Assembly: GCF_022835695.1 (NCBI RefSeq)
Contig: NZ_BQUV01000003.1
Location: 310,001-374,000 of the forward strand
DNA: 64,000 nt
Source: Bradyrhizobium sp. Ce-3
GTDB lineage: Bacteria > Pseudomonadota > Alphaproteobacteria > Rhizobiales > Xanthobacteraceae
Direction: 5' to 3'
This document shows positions 18,591 through 27,243 of this stretch, one piece after another; position 1 is the stretch's first letter; every line of letters begins with the position of its first letter. A program made the position numbers and the translations under genes. The notes under the pieces were generated by a model that saw only the letters and a program-made list of their open reading frames with translations, did no database searches and was not told where the DNA came from.

Positions 18591-18679
18591 ACGGTGAAAT
18601 TGCGTGTCTGGCAAGGGTTGACGGCCATTATCCGCCGCGCCATTGAGCAGGGACCCGAATTGCTCCTAAGAAAGCCGTC

Positions 18680-19975
18680 ATGCCCGTTCGCCTGGACCGA
18701 CAGAGCGCCGATTTCGACCAGCGTTTCCGCGAATTCCTGGCGGCCAAGCGCGAGGTCTCGGCCGACGTCGAGCGCGCCACCCGCGCCATCGTCGATGACG
18801 TGGCCGCCCGCGGCGACGCGGCGCTGCTCGAGGCGACCAAAAAGTTCGACCGACTCGATCTCGACGCTGCCGGCCTGCGCATCACCACGGCCGAGATCGA
18901 TGCCGCGGTCGCGGCGTGCGATCCCAAGACCGTCGACGCGCTGAAATTCGCGCGCGACCGGATCGAGACCTTCCATCGCCGCCAGCTGCCGAAGGACGAG
19001 CGCTTCACCGATGCCGAAGGCGTCGAGCTCGGCTGGCGCTGGAGCGCGGTCGATGCGGTCGGGCTTTACGTGCCCGGCGGCACCGCGGCCTATCCGTCCT
19101 CGGTGCTGATGAACGCGGTGCCGGCCATGGTCGCCGGCGTGCCGCGGGTGGTGATGGTGGTGCCGGCGCCGGACGGCAAGCTCAACCCGCTGGTGCTGGC
19201 GGCAGCCCAACTCGGCGGCGTCTCGGAAATCTACCGGGTCGGCGGCGCCCAGGCGGTGGCCGCGCTGGCCTATGGCACCGCGACGATTGCGCCGGTGGCA
19301 AAAATCGTCGGCCCCGGCAACGCCTATGTCGCCGCCGCCAAACGGCAGGTGTTCGGCAAGGTCGGCATCGACATGATCGCCGGTCCCTCCGAGGTGCTTG
19401 TGATCGCCGACGACACCGGCAATGCGGACTGGATCGCGGGCGATCTCCTGGCGCAGGCCGAGCATGACGTCAGCGCGCAGTCGATCCTGATCACGGATAG
19501 TGCCCGTCTCGCTGCCGATGTCGAGCGCGCGGTCGAGGCGCAGCTTGCGACCTTGCCGCGCGCCGAGATCGCCCGCACCTCCTGGAACGATTTTGGTGCC
19601 GTGATCAAGGTGGCCAAGCTGGATGACGCGGTCGAGCTCGCCAATGCGATCGCCGCCGAGCATCTCGAGATCATGACCGCGGACGCCGAGGGCCTGTCGA
19701 AACAGGTCCGCAACGCCGGGGCGATCTTCCTCGGGGCCCATACCCCGGAGGCGATCGGCGATTATGTCGGCGGCTCCAACCACGTGCTGCCGACCGCGCG
19801 CTCCGCCCGGTTCTCCTCGGGCCTCGGGGTGCTTGACTTCATGAAGCGAACCTCGATCCTGAGGTGCGGGCCGGATCAGCTGCGTGCGCTCGGGCCCGCC
19901 GCGATGACGCTCGGCCGGGCCGAGGGTCTCGATGCCCATTCACGTTCCGTCGGATTGCGCCTCAACCTCTCATGA
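18680..19975 (+). CDS. hisD: Histidinol dehydrogenase
   Basis: Catalyses the last two steps of histidine synthesis, oxidising L-histidinol to L-histidine with two NAD+ and a zinc ion. The 431-residue protein has the family's usual length. Recognisable blocks are [18 protein letters not shown] near 125-142, [12 protein letters not shown] near 212-223, [10 protein letters not shown] near 235-244, A-E-H-L-E-I-M in the C-terminal third and G-G-S-N-H-V-L-P. Its stop overlaps the next start by ATGA, so UPF0262 is translationally coupled to it. Confidence 0.97.
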   Translation: MPVRLDRQSADFDQRFREFLAAKREVSADVERATRAIVDDVAARGDAALLEATKKFDRLDLDAAGLRITTAEIDAAVAACDPKTVDALKFARDRIETFHRRQLPKDERFTDAEGVELGWRWSAVDAVGLYVPGGTAAYPSSVLMNAVPAMVAGVPRVVMVVPAPDGKLNPLVLAAAQLGGVSEIYRVGGAQAVAALAYGTATIAPVAKIVGPGNAYVAAAKRQVFGKVGIDMIAGPSEVLVIADDTGNADWIAGDLLAQAEHDVSAQSILITDSARLAADVERAVEAQLATLPRAEIARTSWNDFGAVIKVAKLDDAVELANAIAAEHLEIMTADAEGLSKQVRNAGAIFLGAHTPEAIGDYVGGSNHVLPTARSARFSSGLGVLDFMKRTSILRCGPDQLRALGPAAMTLGRAEGLDAHSRSVGLRLNLS

Positions 19976-20475
19976 ACAAGCCACCAGACGACGAGGATTC
20001 CAACAATCGCATCGTCGCGGTGACGCTCGACGAGGAATCGATCGGCCGTTCCGGGCCCGACATCGAGCATGAGCGGGCGATCGCGATCTACGATCTGGTC
20101 GAGCAGAACCTGTTCGCGCCCGAGGGCGCCGCGGCCGGGCCCTATACGCTGCATATCGCGATCACCGGCAACCGGCTGATGTTCGATATCCGCAAGGAGG
20201 ACGGCGCGCCTGTCGTGGCGCATCTGTTGTCGCTGACGCCGTTCCGCCGCGTCGTGAAGGACTACTTCATGATCTGCGACAGCTACTACCAGGCGATCCG
20301 GACCGCCACGCCGGACAAGATCGAGGCGATCGACATGGGCCGCCGCGGCATCCATGACGAGGGCTCGCGCACGCTGCAGGAGCGGCTCAAGGGCAAGGTG
20401 CGGGTCGACTTCGAGACCGCGCGGCGGCTGTTCACGCTGATCACTGTGCTGCACTGGAAGGGTGAAGGCGCATGA
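19972..20475 (+). CDS. UPF0262 family protein
   Basis: A 167-residue cytoplasmic protein with the UPF0262 pattern: R-I-V-A-V-T-L-D-E at 11-19, [12 protein letters not shown] near 28-39, F-D-I-R near 70, and R-R-G-I-H-D-E-G-S near 123-131. The family is specific to alphaproteobacteria and uncharacterised; it habitually lies after hisD. The ATG overlaps the hisD stop (ATGA). Its own TGA is the first part of a dispersed repeat that begins at 20470, so the last codons may come from that insertion. Confidence 0.92.
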   Translation: MNKPPDDEDSNNRIVAVTLDEESIGRSGPDIEHERAIAIYDLVEQNLFAPEGAAAGPYTLHIAITGNRLMFDIRKEDGAPVVAHLLSLTPFRRVVKDYFMICDSYYQAIRTATPDKIEAIDMGRRGIHDEGSRTLQERLKGKVRVDFETARRLFTLITVLHWKGEGA

Positions 20476-20540
20476 TCCCGAAAAGTGGGCACCGGTTTTC
20501 GGATCCGATCATGCGCCAGAATAAGAGGCGCATGATCCCG
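20470..20540. repeat. GCATGATCCCGAAAAGTGG repeat plus half copy
   Basis: GCATGATCCCGAAAAG...CGGTTTTCGGATCCGATCATGC (20470-20514) is an imperfect palindrome, followed by a second GGCGCATGATCCCG at 20528-20540. The UPF0262 stop codon lies inside the first copy. Confidence 0.82.
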
Positions 20541-20589
20541 ATCGCTGCAGACGACGGGGGCGTACCCCGGTCGAAAAAAGCCTGATCGC

Positions 20590-21054
20590 ATGGAAGCGCC
20601 GCGCGCGCGCACCCCGCAGGCCGTGCTGTTCGCATGTGGCCACAATGCCGTGCGCTCGCCGATGGCCGAAAGCCTGCTGCAGCAGATGTTCCCGCAAGGC
20701 GTCTACGTCCGTTCCGCCGGGGTGAAGAAGGGCGAGCTCGATCCGTTCGCGGTCGCGGTGATGGCCGAGTTCGGCCAGGACATTTCCGGCCACAAGCCGC
20801 AGACCTTCGAGGAGCTCGAGGATTGGGAGGGGTTGAACTTCGACCTCATCATCACGCTGTCGCCGGAGGCGCATCACAAGGCGCTGGACCTGACCCGGAC
20901 GCTCGCCGCCGAGGTCGAATACTGGCCGACCCACGATCCGACCGGCACCAGCGGCAACCGCGAGCAGAAGCTCGCCGCCTATCGCGAGGTCTGCGACGGC
21001 CTGTTGCTGCGGATCCGCCGCCGTTTCGCCAAGGGCGGCGCCGCGAACCTGTGA
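20590..21054 (+). CDS. Low-molecular-weight protein-tyrosine-phosphatase-like protein
   Basis: A 154-residue member of the LMW phosphatase/arsenate reductase superfamily. The P-loop is C16-G-H-N-A-V-R22-S-P, a C-x5-R motif, and the general acid is probably the Asp of W-P-T-H-D-P-T near 117. Only one N-terminal cysteine pair partner is missing, so classical thioredoxin-coupled arsenate reduction is less likely than phosphatase activity. In related genomes the gene lies between UPF0262 and maf, as here. The start has no strong ribosome-binding site. Confidence 0.88.
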   Translation: MEAPRARTPQAVLFACGHNAVRSPMAESLLQQMFPQGVYVRSAGVKKGELDPFAVAVMAEFGQDISGHKPQTFEELEDWEGLNFDLIITLSPEAHHKALDLTRTLAAEVEYWPTHDPTGTSGNREQKLAAYREVCDGLLLRIRRRFAKGGAANL

Positions 21055-21249
21055 GGCGCGGCGAGGCGAGGCCGCCGGGTTCCGATTCACAGAACCGCCC
21101 CTTGTCGCCAGACTGACAAACGACTGTGCTTATGGGGCCTTGTCAGCAAGGGGAAGCGCGATTCGCAGGCAGTTCCAAGGTTGTGCATCGATGCCCCATC
21201 CGATAGGTTCCGCCCGCGTCCGTCCCCCCGATTCAGCCCAAAAGCCCGC

Positions 21250-21879
21250 ATGCTAGGCCGTCCCAAATTCGTTCTTGCTTCCGGTTCGCCGCGGCGGCTG
21301 GCCCTGCTCAACCAGGCCGGCATCGAGCCCGATGCGCTGCGCCCGGCCGATGTCGACGAGACCCCGCGGCGGGCCGAGCTGCCGCGCGCCTGCGCCAACC
21401 GCCTGGCGCGCGCGAAGGCCGACGCGGCGCTGAAATCGGTGCAGCTCGACGACGATCTGCGCGGCTCCTTCATCATTTCGGCCGACACCGTGGTCGCGGT
21501 CGGCCGCCGCATCCTGCCCAAGGCCAATCTGGTCGACGAGGCCGCGCAGTGCCTGCGGCTGCTGTCGGGCCGCAACCACCGCGTCTACACCGCGATCTGC
21601 GTGGTGACGCCGCGCGAGGCGTTCCGCCAGCGCCTGGTCGAGACCCGCGTGCGCTTCAAGCGGCTCAGCGAGGACGATATCCAGGCCTATATCGGCTCCG
21701 GCGAATGGCGCGGCAAAGCCGGCGGCTATGCCGTGCAGGGCATCGCCGGATCCTTCGTGGTCAAGATGGTCGGCTCCTACACCAATGTGGTCGGCCTGCC
21801 GCTGTACGAAACCGTGACCCTGCTCGGCGGCGAGGGCTTTCCGGTCCGTCACGGCTGGCTCAACTCCGTCGCGGTGTGA
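21250..21879 (+). CDS. maf: Maf-like nucleoside-triphosphate pyrophosphatase
   Basis: A 209-residue Maf protein, which hydrolyses non-canonical or excess nucleotides to monophosphates and pyrophosphate. The signature [12 protein letters not shown] lies at 8-19, the catalytic S-A-D-T-V-V near 79-84, and [10 protein letters not shown] near 160-169. The ATG at 21250 matches the family start ([13 protein letters not shown]); a longer frame from 21181 adds unlike sequence. The neighbour yacG is the usual partner. Confidence 0.94.
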   Translation: MLGRPKFVLASGSPRRLALLNQAGIEPDALRPADVDETPRRAELPRACANRLARAKADAALKSVQLDDDLRGSFIISADTVVAVGRRILPKANLVDEAAQCLRLLSGRNHRVYTAICVVTPREAFRQRLVETRVRFKRLSEDDIQAYIGSGEWRGKAGGYAVQGIAGSFVVKMVGSYTNVVGLPLYETVTLLGGEGFPVRHGWLNSVAV

Positions 21880-22084
21880 GCTATCCACTTTCGCGCAGCG
21901 ACGGCAGTCGATCGCCGGGCGCGAGAGCTCGTCCCAGCGGCGCGCCACCAAAATATCGAAAACAACCCCATGCACAGTAGCCGGCGACCGCCGGGGTTCC
22001 GACGCGGCGCCTTGACTCGTCAGGCAAACCAGCTGTGCGAGGGAGCGCGGCGGACCATGCGACAGATGATGTAAACTCCCGGCC

Positions 22085-22279
22085 ATGACCGACCAAACCC
22101 GAACGCCCAAGGCCATACCCTCTGCCACCCCGCGCGCCTGCTCGATCTGCGGCAAGCCCGCCGAGCAGGCCTTCCGCCCGTTCTGCTCGCCGCGCTGCCG
22201 CGACGTCGACCTCAACCGCTGGCTGACCGGCCGCTACGTCGTTCCCGGCCGCGAGGACGACGCGGAAGACCCGGAATAG
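22085..22279 (+). CDS. yacG: DNA gyrase inhibitor YacG
   Basis: A 64-residue zinc protein. Four cysteines in C-S-I-C-G-K-P (about 19-22) and F-C-S-P-R-C-R-D-V-D-L (about 34-38) bind zinc, and the following L-N-R-W-L-T-G-R-Y-V-V-P is diagnostic. In Escherichia coli YacG binds GyrB and inhibits gyrase. It lies 205 bases after maf on the same strand, the conserved order in this order of bacteria. Confidence 0.95.
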   Translation: MTDQTRTPKAIPSATPRACSICGKPAEQAFRPFCSPRCRDVDLNRWLTGRYVVPGREDDAEDPE

Positions 22280-22420
22280 CCAAGATTTCCCAACAAGTTG
22301 GGGAAACAACGCCGAGCGGGCCGCGCCCGGCGAAGCGTTTCGCGAAGCCGGGTGGACACGGCGCCCCGACCTCTCTATAAACCGCCCGCTCGCACCGGCC
22401 TTTTCGGTCCCCGCGGGTAT

Positions 22421-22496
22421 GCCCAGGTAGCTCAGTTGGTAGAGCATGCGACTGAAAATCGCAGTGTCGGTGGTTCGATCCCGCCCCTGGGCACCA
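22421..22496 (+). tRNA. tRNA-Phe (GAA anticodon)
   Basis: A complete cloverleaf: acceptor GCCCAGG/CCTGGGC, D-arm GCTCAGTTGGTAGAGC, anticodon stem TGCGA/TCGCA around CTGAAAA (anticodon GAA), T-arm GGTTCGATCC, and encoded ACCA. Its last 12 bases are repeated at 29778-29789. Confidence 0.98.
22485..22496 (+). repeat. Putative attachment-site half: 3' end of tRNA-Phe
   Basis: CCCTGGGCACCA, the end of the acceptor stem plus CCA, is repeated exactly and in the same orientation at 29778-29789. The pair brackets the nitrile hydratase cluster. Confidence 0.5.
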
Positions 22497-22593
22497 CGCT
22501 TTTCCACGCTGGCGCACGACCTTGTACGATCGCGTTCGCTAGATGAGCGGTGCTTGCGGATTTCCCTCAATGGGGACCGCTAAGTTTACGTAC

Positions 22594-22619
22594 GTTCGAA
22601 TCCAGCCTCCCCGCAACCA
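22594..22619 (+). other. Possible tRNA 3'-end relic
   Basis: GTTCGAATCC followed by ...CCCCGCAACCA resembles a T-loop, acceptor strand and CCA end, but no matching 5' half or clean T-stem exists. It may be a scar of an earlier integration beside tRNA-Phe, or chance. Confidence 0.3.
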
Positions 22620-22771
22620 AGCTAGATGTCCATCGAGCCAGGCCGCCTTGGACGCCTAACATGAACTACCGGCATTGGCTTGGGTCGAACGCCTAACTCG
22701 ACCGCAGCGGCAGAGGTCGTTGGATGAATGCGCTCTGGGGCCGCGGCTGGATCGATCCGACAACGACGCGC

Positions 22772-23089
22772 CTAGAAAGACCCCAGGGTCGATTGGTCGA
22801 CCAAGCCGGATCGTTGCACCATCTGCTCAAGTACGGTGAGCCAGATCTCGTAGTAGTCCCAATTTGGGTCTGTCTTGTCATGGGTGGCCTCCCACGCGGC
22901 GATGCTTGATATCATTTCCGATCGGAAATCATCCCATTCGAACACGCCCTGTTTGGACAAGGCGAGCGCGATGCCGAAGGCCTGACGCTCCCAGGGCGCG
23001 CTGAAGCAAAGGCTTCCATTGTCCTTGGGTGGCATGTCGGGCTCCCCCAGCATGCTTCCCAAGGCGAAATGCTCGAAATTCGTTTGCAT
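22772..23089 (-). CDS. Nitrile hydratase accessory protein
   Basis: A 105-residue protein resembling the N-terminal part of nitrile hydratase beta subunits and the NhlE-type accessory factors: F-S-A-P-W-E-R-Q-A-F-G-I-A-L-A-L at about 29-44 and W-D-Y-Y-E-I-W-L-T-V-L-E near 77-88. In cobalt-type systems such proteins bind the alpha subunit and deliver metal and oxidised cysteines by subunit exchange. It starts four bases after the alpha-subunit stop, as the last gene of the operon. Confidence 0.9.
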   Translation of the reverse strand: MQTNFEHFALGSMLGEPDMPPKDNGSLCFSAPWERQAFGIALALSKQGVFEWDDFRSEMISSIAAWEATHDKTDPNWDYYEIWLTVLEQMVQRSGLVDQSTLGSF

Positions 23090-23093
23090 CGCG

Positions 23094-23714
23094 TCAGGCG
23101 CCCGGCGGCTTGACGATGGCGACGCCCATCATCGACTCAGGCGTGACAAGAGCCGCCAGTTGCTCTTCGCTGAAACTGTCGGTGCCCGCCGGTCGTTCCG
23201 GGACAACGAACCAGCGGATCTGGGCGCTGCTGTCCCACGTTCTGATTTCCTTCTCGGGGGCAATGTCCAGACCAAATTCGCTCAGGACTTTGCGGGGTTC
23301 GCGCGCAGCCCGCGCGCGGAACGAAGGATCCTTGTACCAATAGGGTGGCAGGCCCAGAATCGGCCAAGGATAGCAAGAACAGAGGGTGCAGATGATGAGG
23401 TTGTGCACCTCAGGCGTGTTGATCGCCGCTCGCATATGCTCACCTTCGGCACCAGCTCCCTTGGTCACGAAGTTCATCTGTTCGACCGCGGCCATGGTGT
23501 CTTCGGCCACAAGCTTCATGAAGGAGGGATCGACCCATGCCTTCGCGATGAGCTTGGCACCGTTGAACGGGCCCATCTCGGTCGCGAAGATCGCCATGAT
23601 CTTGTCGACGGTGTCGCCGGTGATGACACCCCTCTCGATGAGCAGTGCCTCCAACGCGCGGACGCGCGCCGCGTTTACCGTCTCCCGGTCGTTGGGATAC
23701 TCGAAACGTTGCAT
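23094..23714 (-). CDS. nthA: Nitrile hydratase alpha subunit, cobalt type
   Basis: Catalytic subunit converting nitriles to amides. The metal-binding claw is C109-T-L-C112-S-C114; Thr after the first Cys is the mark of cobalt rather than iron enzymes (iron: C-S-L-C-S-C). C112 and C114 would be oxidised to sulfinate and sulfenate. The following Y-P-W-P-I-L-G-L-P-P and C-terminal R-W-F-V-V-P-x-R-P are family blocks. The protein has 206 residues, the normal length. The ATG at 23714, after GGAG, is chosen over a longer frame without family similarity. It begins 13 bases past the beta stop. Confidence 0.96.
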   Translation of the reverse strand: MQRFEYPNDRETVNAARVRALEALLIERGVITGDTVDKIMAIFATEMGPFNGAKLIAKAWVDPSFMKLVAEDTMAAVEQMNFVTKGAGAEGEHMRAAINTPEVHNLIICTLCSCYPWPILGLPPYWYKDPSFRARAAREPRKVLSEFGLDIAPEKEIRTWDSSAQIRWFVVPERPAGTDSFSEEQLAALVTPESMMGVAIVKPPGA

Positions 23715-23727
23715 GGTGTGCGGCTCC

Positions 23728-24450
23728 TCAGGGTGCGATGGCCGGTTCGAGATAGGCTTCGAACAGGTCCGCATAGAAGGTGAAATTCTGTTCGGTATTC
23801 CCGGGCCAGAGAGTCTCCGGGTCGAACTTGACGGAGTAGACGGGCATTGCTTTGCCGATTCCGTCCGGTCCCGTGTCACAAAGGTAGACGTAAGCGTCGG
23901 GATAAACGCCATCGATGATGCCCGGCTTGTTTCGCAGATGTCCGGGCAAGCGTGTGTGGTCGACCGATTTCGGATCGGCGACGCAAACGGCGTCGCCGAT
24001 CGCAAACCGAGGTTGCGTTGAGCGTTCCCGTTTCGGATCGTCGCCGATCAGCAGATATGTCCGCACGCGCGTGTCCACGGCGGCGTCTCCGCCTTTTGGC
24101 ATGACGGGCGGCGACATCAAAAAGGTTTCGGTTCGCGCGTCGAGTTCTACCTGCGTGATGTAACCCTTCGCGACGAAATAGGCCGAAATTCCGCCAAGCC
24201 ACTTTTCGTAGTAGCGGAATTTGAAGTAGTCGAAGGGATGCATCGATTCTGCGCCCTTGCGCAGGTCGGCCCAGGTCCATTCGGAGTTGAACGTGCTGGG
24301 CGTCGTTTCGAGATTGAGCTGCGGGCTCAGTGCCATCATCGCCGTATGGATGCCGAAGATTCTTTCCTCCCATGCTTCCGCGAAGACACGCGTATCGAGT
24401 GGGATCGGATCGAGACCTTCGAGTCCTCCCAGATAGTGCTGTAGCTTCAT
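23728..24450 (-). CDS. nthB: Nitrile hydratase beta subunit
   Basis: The 240-residue partner of the alpha subunit, shaping the active-site channel. Typical blocks are the N-terminal L-G-G-L-E-G-L-D at 7-14 (the family's D-x-G-G near the start), W-E-E-R-I-F-G near 27-33, Y-Y-E-K-W-L near 80-85, and the C-terminal SH3-like barrel beginning R-F-A-I-G-D-A-V near 147 with H-T-R-L-P-G-H-L-R. The beta-alpha gene order matches the low-molecular-mass cobalt enzymes. Its start overlaps the CobW stop (ATGA). Confidence 0.96.
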   Translation of the reverse strand: MKLQHYLGGLEGLDPIPLDTRVFAEAWEERIFGIHTAMMALSPQLNLETTPSTFNSEWTWADLRKGAESMHPFDYFKFRYYEKWLGGISAYFVAKGYITQVELDARTETFLMSPPVMPKGGDAAVDTRVRTYLLIGDDPKRERSTQPRFAIGDAVCVADPKSVDHTRLPGHLRNKPGIIDGVYPDAYVYLCDTGPDGIGKAMPVYSVKFDPETLWPGNTEQNFTFYADLFEAYLEPAIAP

Positions 24451-25475
24451 TGTTGCGCTGCCTCATTCGGGATTGATCGCGTGTCGAGACTGGTATCTGA
24501 CAAGGTCAGATCGACAATCTCGTTTCGAATTCGGGTTGCATCGAGCCCTCGCCCGATGAAGACGATCGCGCTGGTGCGATGCTCATTCGCGGCCCAGGGC
24601 CTGCCCGGTCGACCTTCGAGCGACATATGGACGCCATGGAAAACCCAGCGCCGGGCCTCGCCTGCCAGCGAAAGGATTCCCTTGGAGCGCAGAAGGGTCT
24701 CGCCATTCTGCTGCACAAACCCGTTGAGCCACCGGAAGAAGCGAGGCCCGTCCAGAGCGCGTTCTTCGCGCACTTCGACGCTGATCACCGAGAGGTCGTG
24801 TTCGTGCTCAAGCTCGGAGAGCAGCAGCGGTTCGATAGCCAGGCAGTTCTTCAAATCGAAAGCCTTGACGTCGACAATGGAGACGACGTCGACCCGACCG
24901 TCGACCGTCCCGACCATTCGAACCATCGGATTGATGGTCCGAATGGTCGCCTCGCATTTGGCGCGTGCGCCTTCATCGACCAGGTCCAGCTTGCTTATCA
25001 CCACGACGTCGGCGAACGCGATCTGCTCGGCCGCGACGTTCTCGCCAGAGCCCTGATCGGCAAGCCAGCGGTCTATGTTGACGGCGTCCACCACGGTCAC
25101 GACCGCATCGAGCGTGGTGGCCTCAGACAGGACCTCGTCGACAATAAAGCTTTGAATGATAGGCGCGGGATCGGCCAGCCCGGTGGTCTCGATGAGGATG
25201 CGGCGGATTGGTCTTGGTCCGGAGAGCAGGCCGGTGATCGTTGAAACAAGGTCGGAGCGGACGGTGCAGCAGATGCAGCCGTTGTTGATTTGAAGAATTT
25301 CCTCGTCGACGCCGACGACCAGTTCGGCATCGATGCTGATGGCTCCGAACTCGTTCACGATGACCGCCGCATCGGCCATCATCTCGCTTTCGAGCAAGCG
25401 ATTGAGCAGTGTCGTCTTGCCGGATCCCAGATAGCCAGTCAGGACAGTGATCGGAATTTTCTGCGATGTCGCCAT
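24447..25475 (-). CDS. CobW/P47K family GTP-binding metallochaperone
   Basis: A 342-residue G3E GTPase. The Walker A is G14-Y-L-G-S-G-K-T-T, the metal-binding motif is G-C67-I-C69-C70, and S-K-L-D-L-V near 160 gives base specificity. CobW_C-like sequence (L-S-L-A-G-E-A-R-R-W-V-F-H-G-V-H) fills the C-terminus. P47K-type proteins are needed for activation of several nitrile hydratases; here it probably supplies cobalt or assists insertion. It is translationally coupled to the beta subunit by ATGA. No His-rich loop is visible. Confidence 0.93.
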   Translation of the reverse strand: MATSQKIPITVLTGYLGSGKTTLLNRLLESEMMADAAVIVNEFGAISIDAELVVGVDEEILQINNGCICCTVRSDLVSTITGLLSGPRPIRRILIETTGLADPAPIIQSFIVDEVLSEATTLDAVVTVVDAVNIDRWLADQGSGENVAAEQIAFADVVVISKLDLVDEGARAKCEATIRTINPMVRMVGTVDGRVDVVSIVDVKAFDLKNCLAIEPLLLSELEHEHDLSVISVEVREERALDGPRFFRWLNGFVQQNGETLLRSKGILSLAGEARRWVFHGVHMSLEGRPGRPWAANEHRTSAIVFIGRGLDATRIRNEIVDLTLSDTSLDTRSIPNEAAQQ

Positions 25476-25606
25476 TGTTGCCGCCGGATTGTTTTAGTGT
25501 GTCTCGAATGTCTGATGAAGTTCGGGATGCGCCGCTCGGGCGGCGTCGTCGCAACGAGACCCTGCGACGGCGGGGATTCGCCGCCGCAGGTCAGGAGTGG
25601 TGCGGA

Positions 25607-27229
25607 TTACCCGCGGATGTCGCGGCCGCGGGTTTCCGGCAGCAACAATGCCCCGATGATCGCGGTCGAACCGGCAAACGCGATGGTGTACCAAAGGCCG
25701 CCGAAGATGTTGCCGCTCGCGATGACGACTGCCGTTGCGACGAACGGGGCAAAACCGCCGATCCAGCCGTTACCGAACTGCAGCGCGACGGAAACGCCGC
25801 TGTAGCGGATGTGGACAGGAAACAGTTCGACGAGGAGCGCCCCAAGCGGCCCGTAAACCATGGTCGCCAGGAAGACCAAAGCAAACAGGATGGCGATCAC
25901 CCTCGGTGCGTCGGGCTGCGCCGGCGCCTTCGCCGAGGGGAGACCGCGTTCGGTCAATTCCTTCAGAAGCCCGGCTTCATCGAAGGCCGTCGCCGGACCG
26001 TCGTTGACCTGCACACCGAGGGATGCGGTATTCGCCTTCACGACATAGGGAACGGCATTCGCGGTCAGGAATGCCTTCACGCGCGTACACTCTTTCATTG
26101 CCTGGGGGCGGAAGAGCTGACCGATCCAGGACTGATCCTCGCTGCAATCGTTTCCATGTATGACCACCGAAGTCCTGGCGCGAAATTCTGCAAGCGCCGG
26201 ATTGCCGTAAGTCGCCAGGCCCTGGAACAGCGGCATGATCAGCAGGGCGGATAGCGCGCATCCCGTGACGACGATCCACTTGCGCCCGACCTTGTCGGAG
26301 AGCCAGCCGAACAACAGGAAGAACGGTGTTCCGAGCGTGAGCGCGACCAGAAGGTAGAAGTTGGCCTGATCCTGGCTCATCTTCAGTGCTGTGGTCATGA
26401 AATAGAGGCTGTAGAAATGCCCCGTGTACCAAATCACCGCCTGACCCGCCACGACGCCAAAGATCGCCACGAGCACCAGACGCAGATTGCCCCGATCAGC
26501 AAATGTATCGGCGATTGGATTCTTCGAGCCTTTGCCCTCGGCCTTCATCTGCCGGAACACGGGTGACTCGTGCAGCTTCAACCGGATGTACAAGGAGAGG
26601 ATCAGAAGTGCGATCGACCCGATGAATGGGACACGCCAGCCCCAGATCGAAAAGCTCTCCGCCGACATGGAGGAGCGGCAAAGAATGATGACCGCCAGCG
26701 AGAGAAACAGCCCAAGCGTCGCCGTGATCTGGATCCAACTCGTCGTGAAGCCGCGCTTGTCCGGATCGGAGTGCTCGGCAACGTAGGTCACCGCGCCTCC
26801 GAATTCGCCGCCGACGGCGAGCCCTTGCAAAAGGCGCAGTCCAACCAAAATGGTCGGAGCCCACCAGCCGAAAGTCTCGAACGAGGGCAGCAGGCCGACG
26901 GCTGCGGTAGCGAGGCCCATCACCAGCATCGTTACGAGGAATGTCTTTTTGCGGCCTACGAGATCGCCGAGGCGTCCGAAGACGATGGCGCCGAACGGGC
27001 GAAGAACGAAGCCGGCGCCAAAGGTCGCCAAGGCCGCGAGCAATGCCGCCGTGTCATTTCCTTTTGGAAAGAACAGCGTGCTGAAAAATGCCGCCAACGA
27101 GCCGTAGACAAAGAAATCATACCACTCGAAAACGGTGCCGAGGGCGGCCGCGAAGACGATGCGTTTGGTGCCGCGATCCAGGTGGTTGGACGCGAGGCTG
27201 GCTTCTGATTCGATAGCTTGAACGGACAT
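25607..27229 (-). CDS. MFS transporter, metabolite:proton symporter (MHS) type
   Basis: A 540-residue permease with 12 hydrophobic segments. G-T-V-F-E-W-Y-D-F-F-V-Y-G near the N-terminus, G-R-L-G-D-L-V-G-R-K-K-T in loop 2-3 and R-L-L-Q-G-L-A-V-G-G-E-F-G-G mark the MHS (ProP/KgtP-like) group. An extra soluble loop of about 110 residues lies between the eighth and ninth segments (about 350-440), with two cysteines. The ATG at 27229 follows GGGAGG at seven bases; an ATG six codons earlier lacks a site. Its place in a nitrile hydratase operon suggests uptake of the nitrile or a related acid. Confidence 0.9.
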   Translation of the reverse strand: MSVQAIESEASLASNHLDRGTKRIVFAAALGTVFEWYDFFVYGSLAAFFSTLFFPKGNDTAALLAALATFGAGFVLRPFGAIVFGRLGDLVGRKKTFLVTMLVMGLATAAVGLLPSFETFGWWAPTILVGLRLLQGLAVGGEFGGAVTYVAEHSDPDKRGFTTSWIQITATLGLFLSLAVIILCRSSMSAESFSIWGWRVPFIGSIALLILSLYIRLKLHESPVFRQMKAEGKGSKNPIADTFADRGNLRLVLVAIFGVVAGQAVIWYTGHFYSLYFMTTALKMSQDQANFYLLVALTLGTPFFLLFGWLSDKVGRKWIVVTGCALSALLIMPLFQGLATYGNPALAEFRARTSVVIHGNDCSEDQSWIGQLFRPQAMKECTRVKAFLTANAVPYVVKANTASLGVQVNDGPATAFDEAGLLKELTERGLPSAKAPAQPDAPRVIAILFALVFLATMVYGPLGALLVELFPVHIRYSGVSVALQFGNGWIGGFAPFVATAVVIASGNIFGGLWYTIAFAGSTAIIGALLLPETRGRDIRG

Positions 27230-27243
27230 CCGATCCTCCCGCA

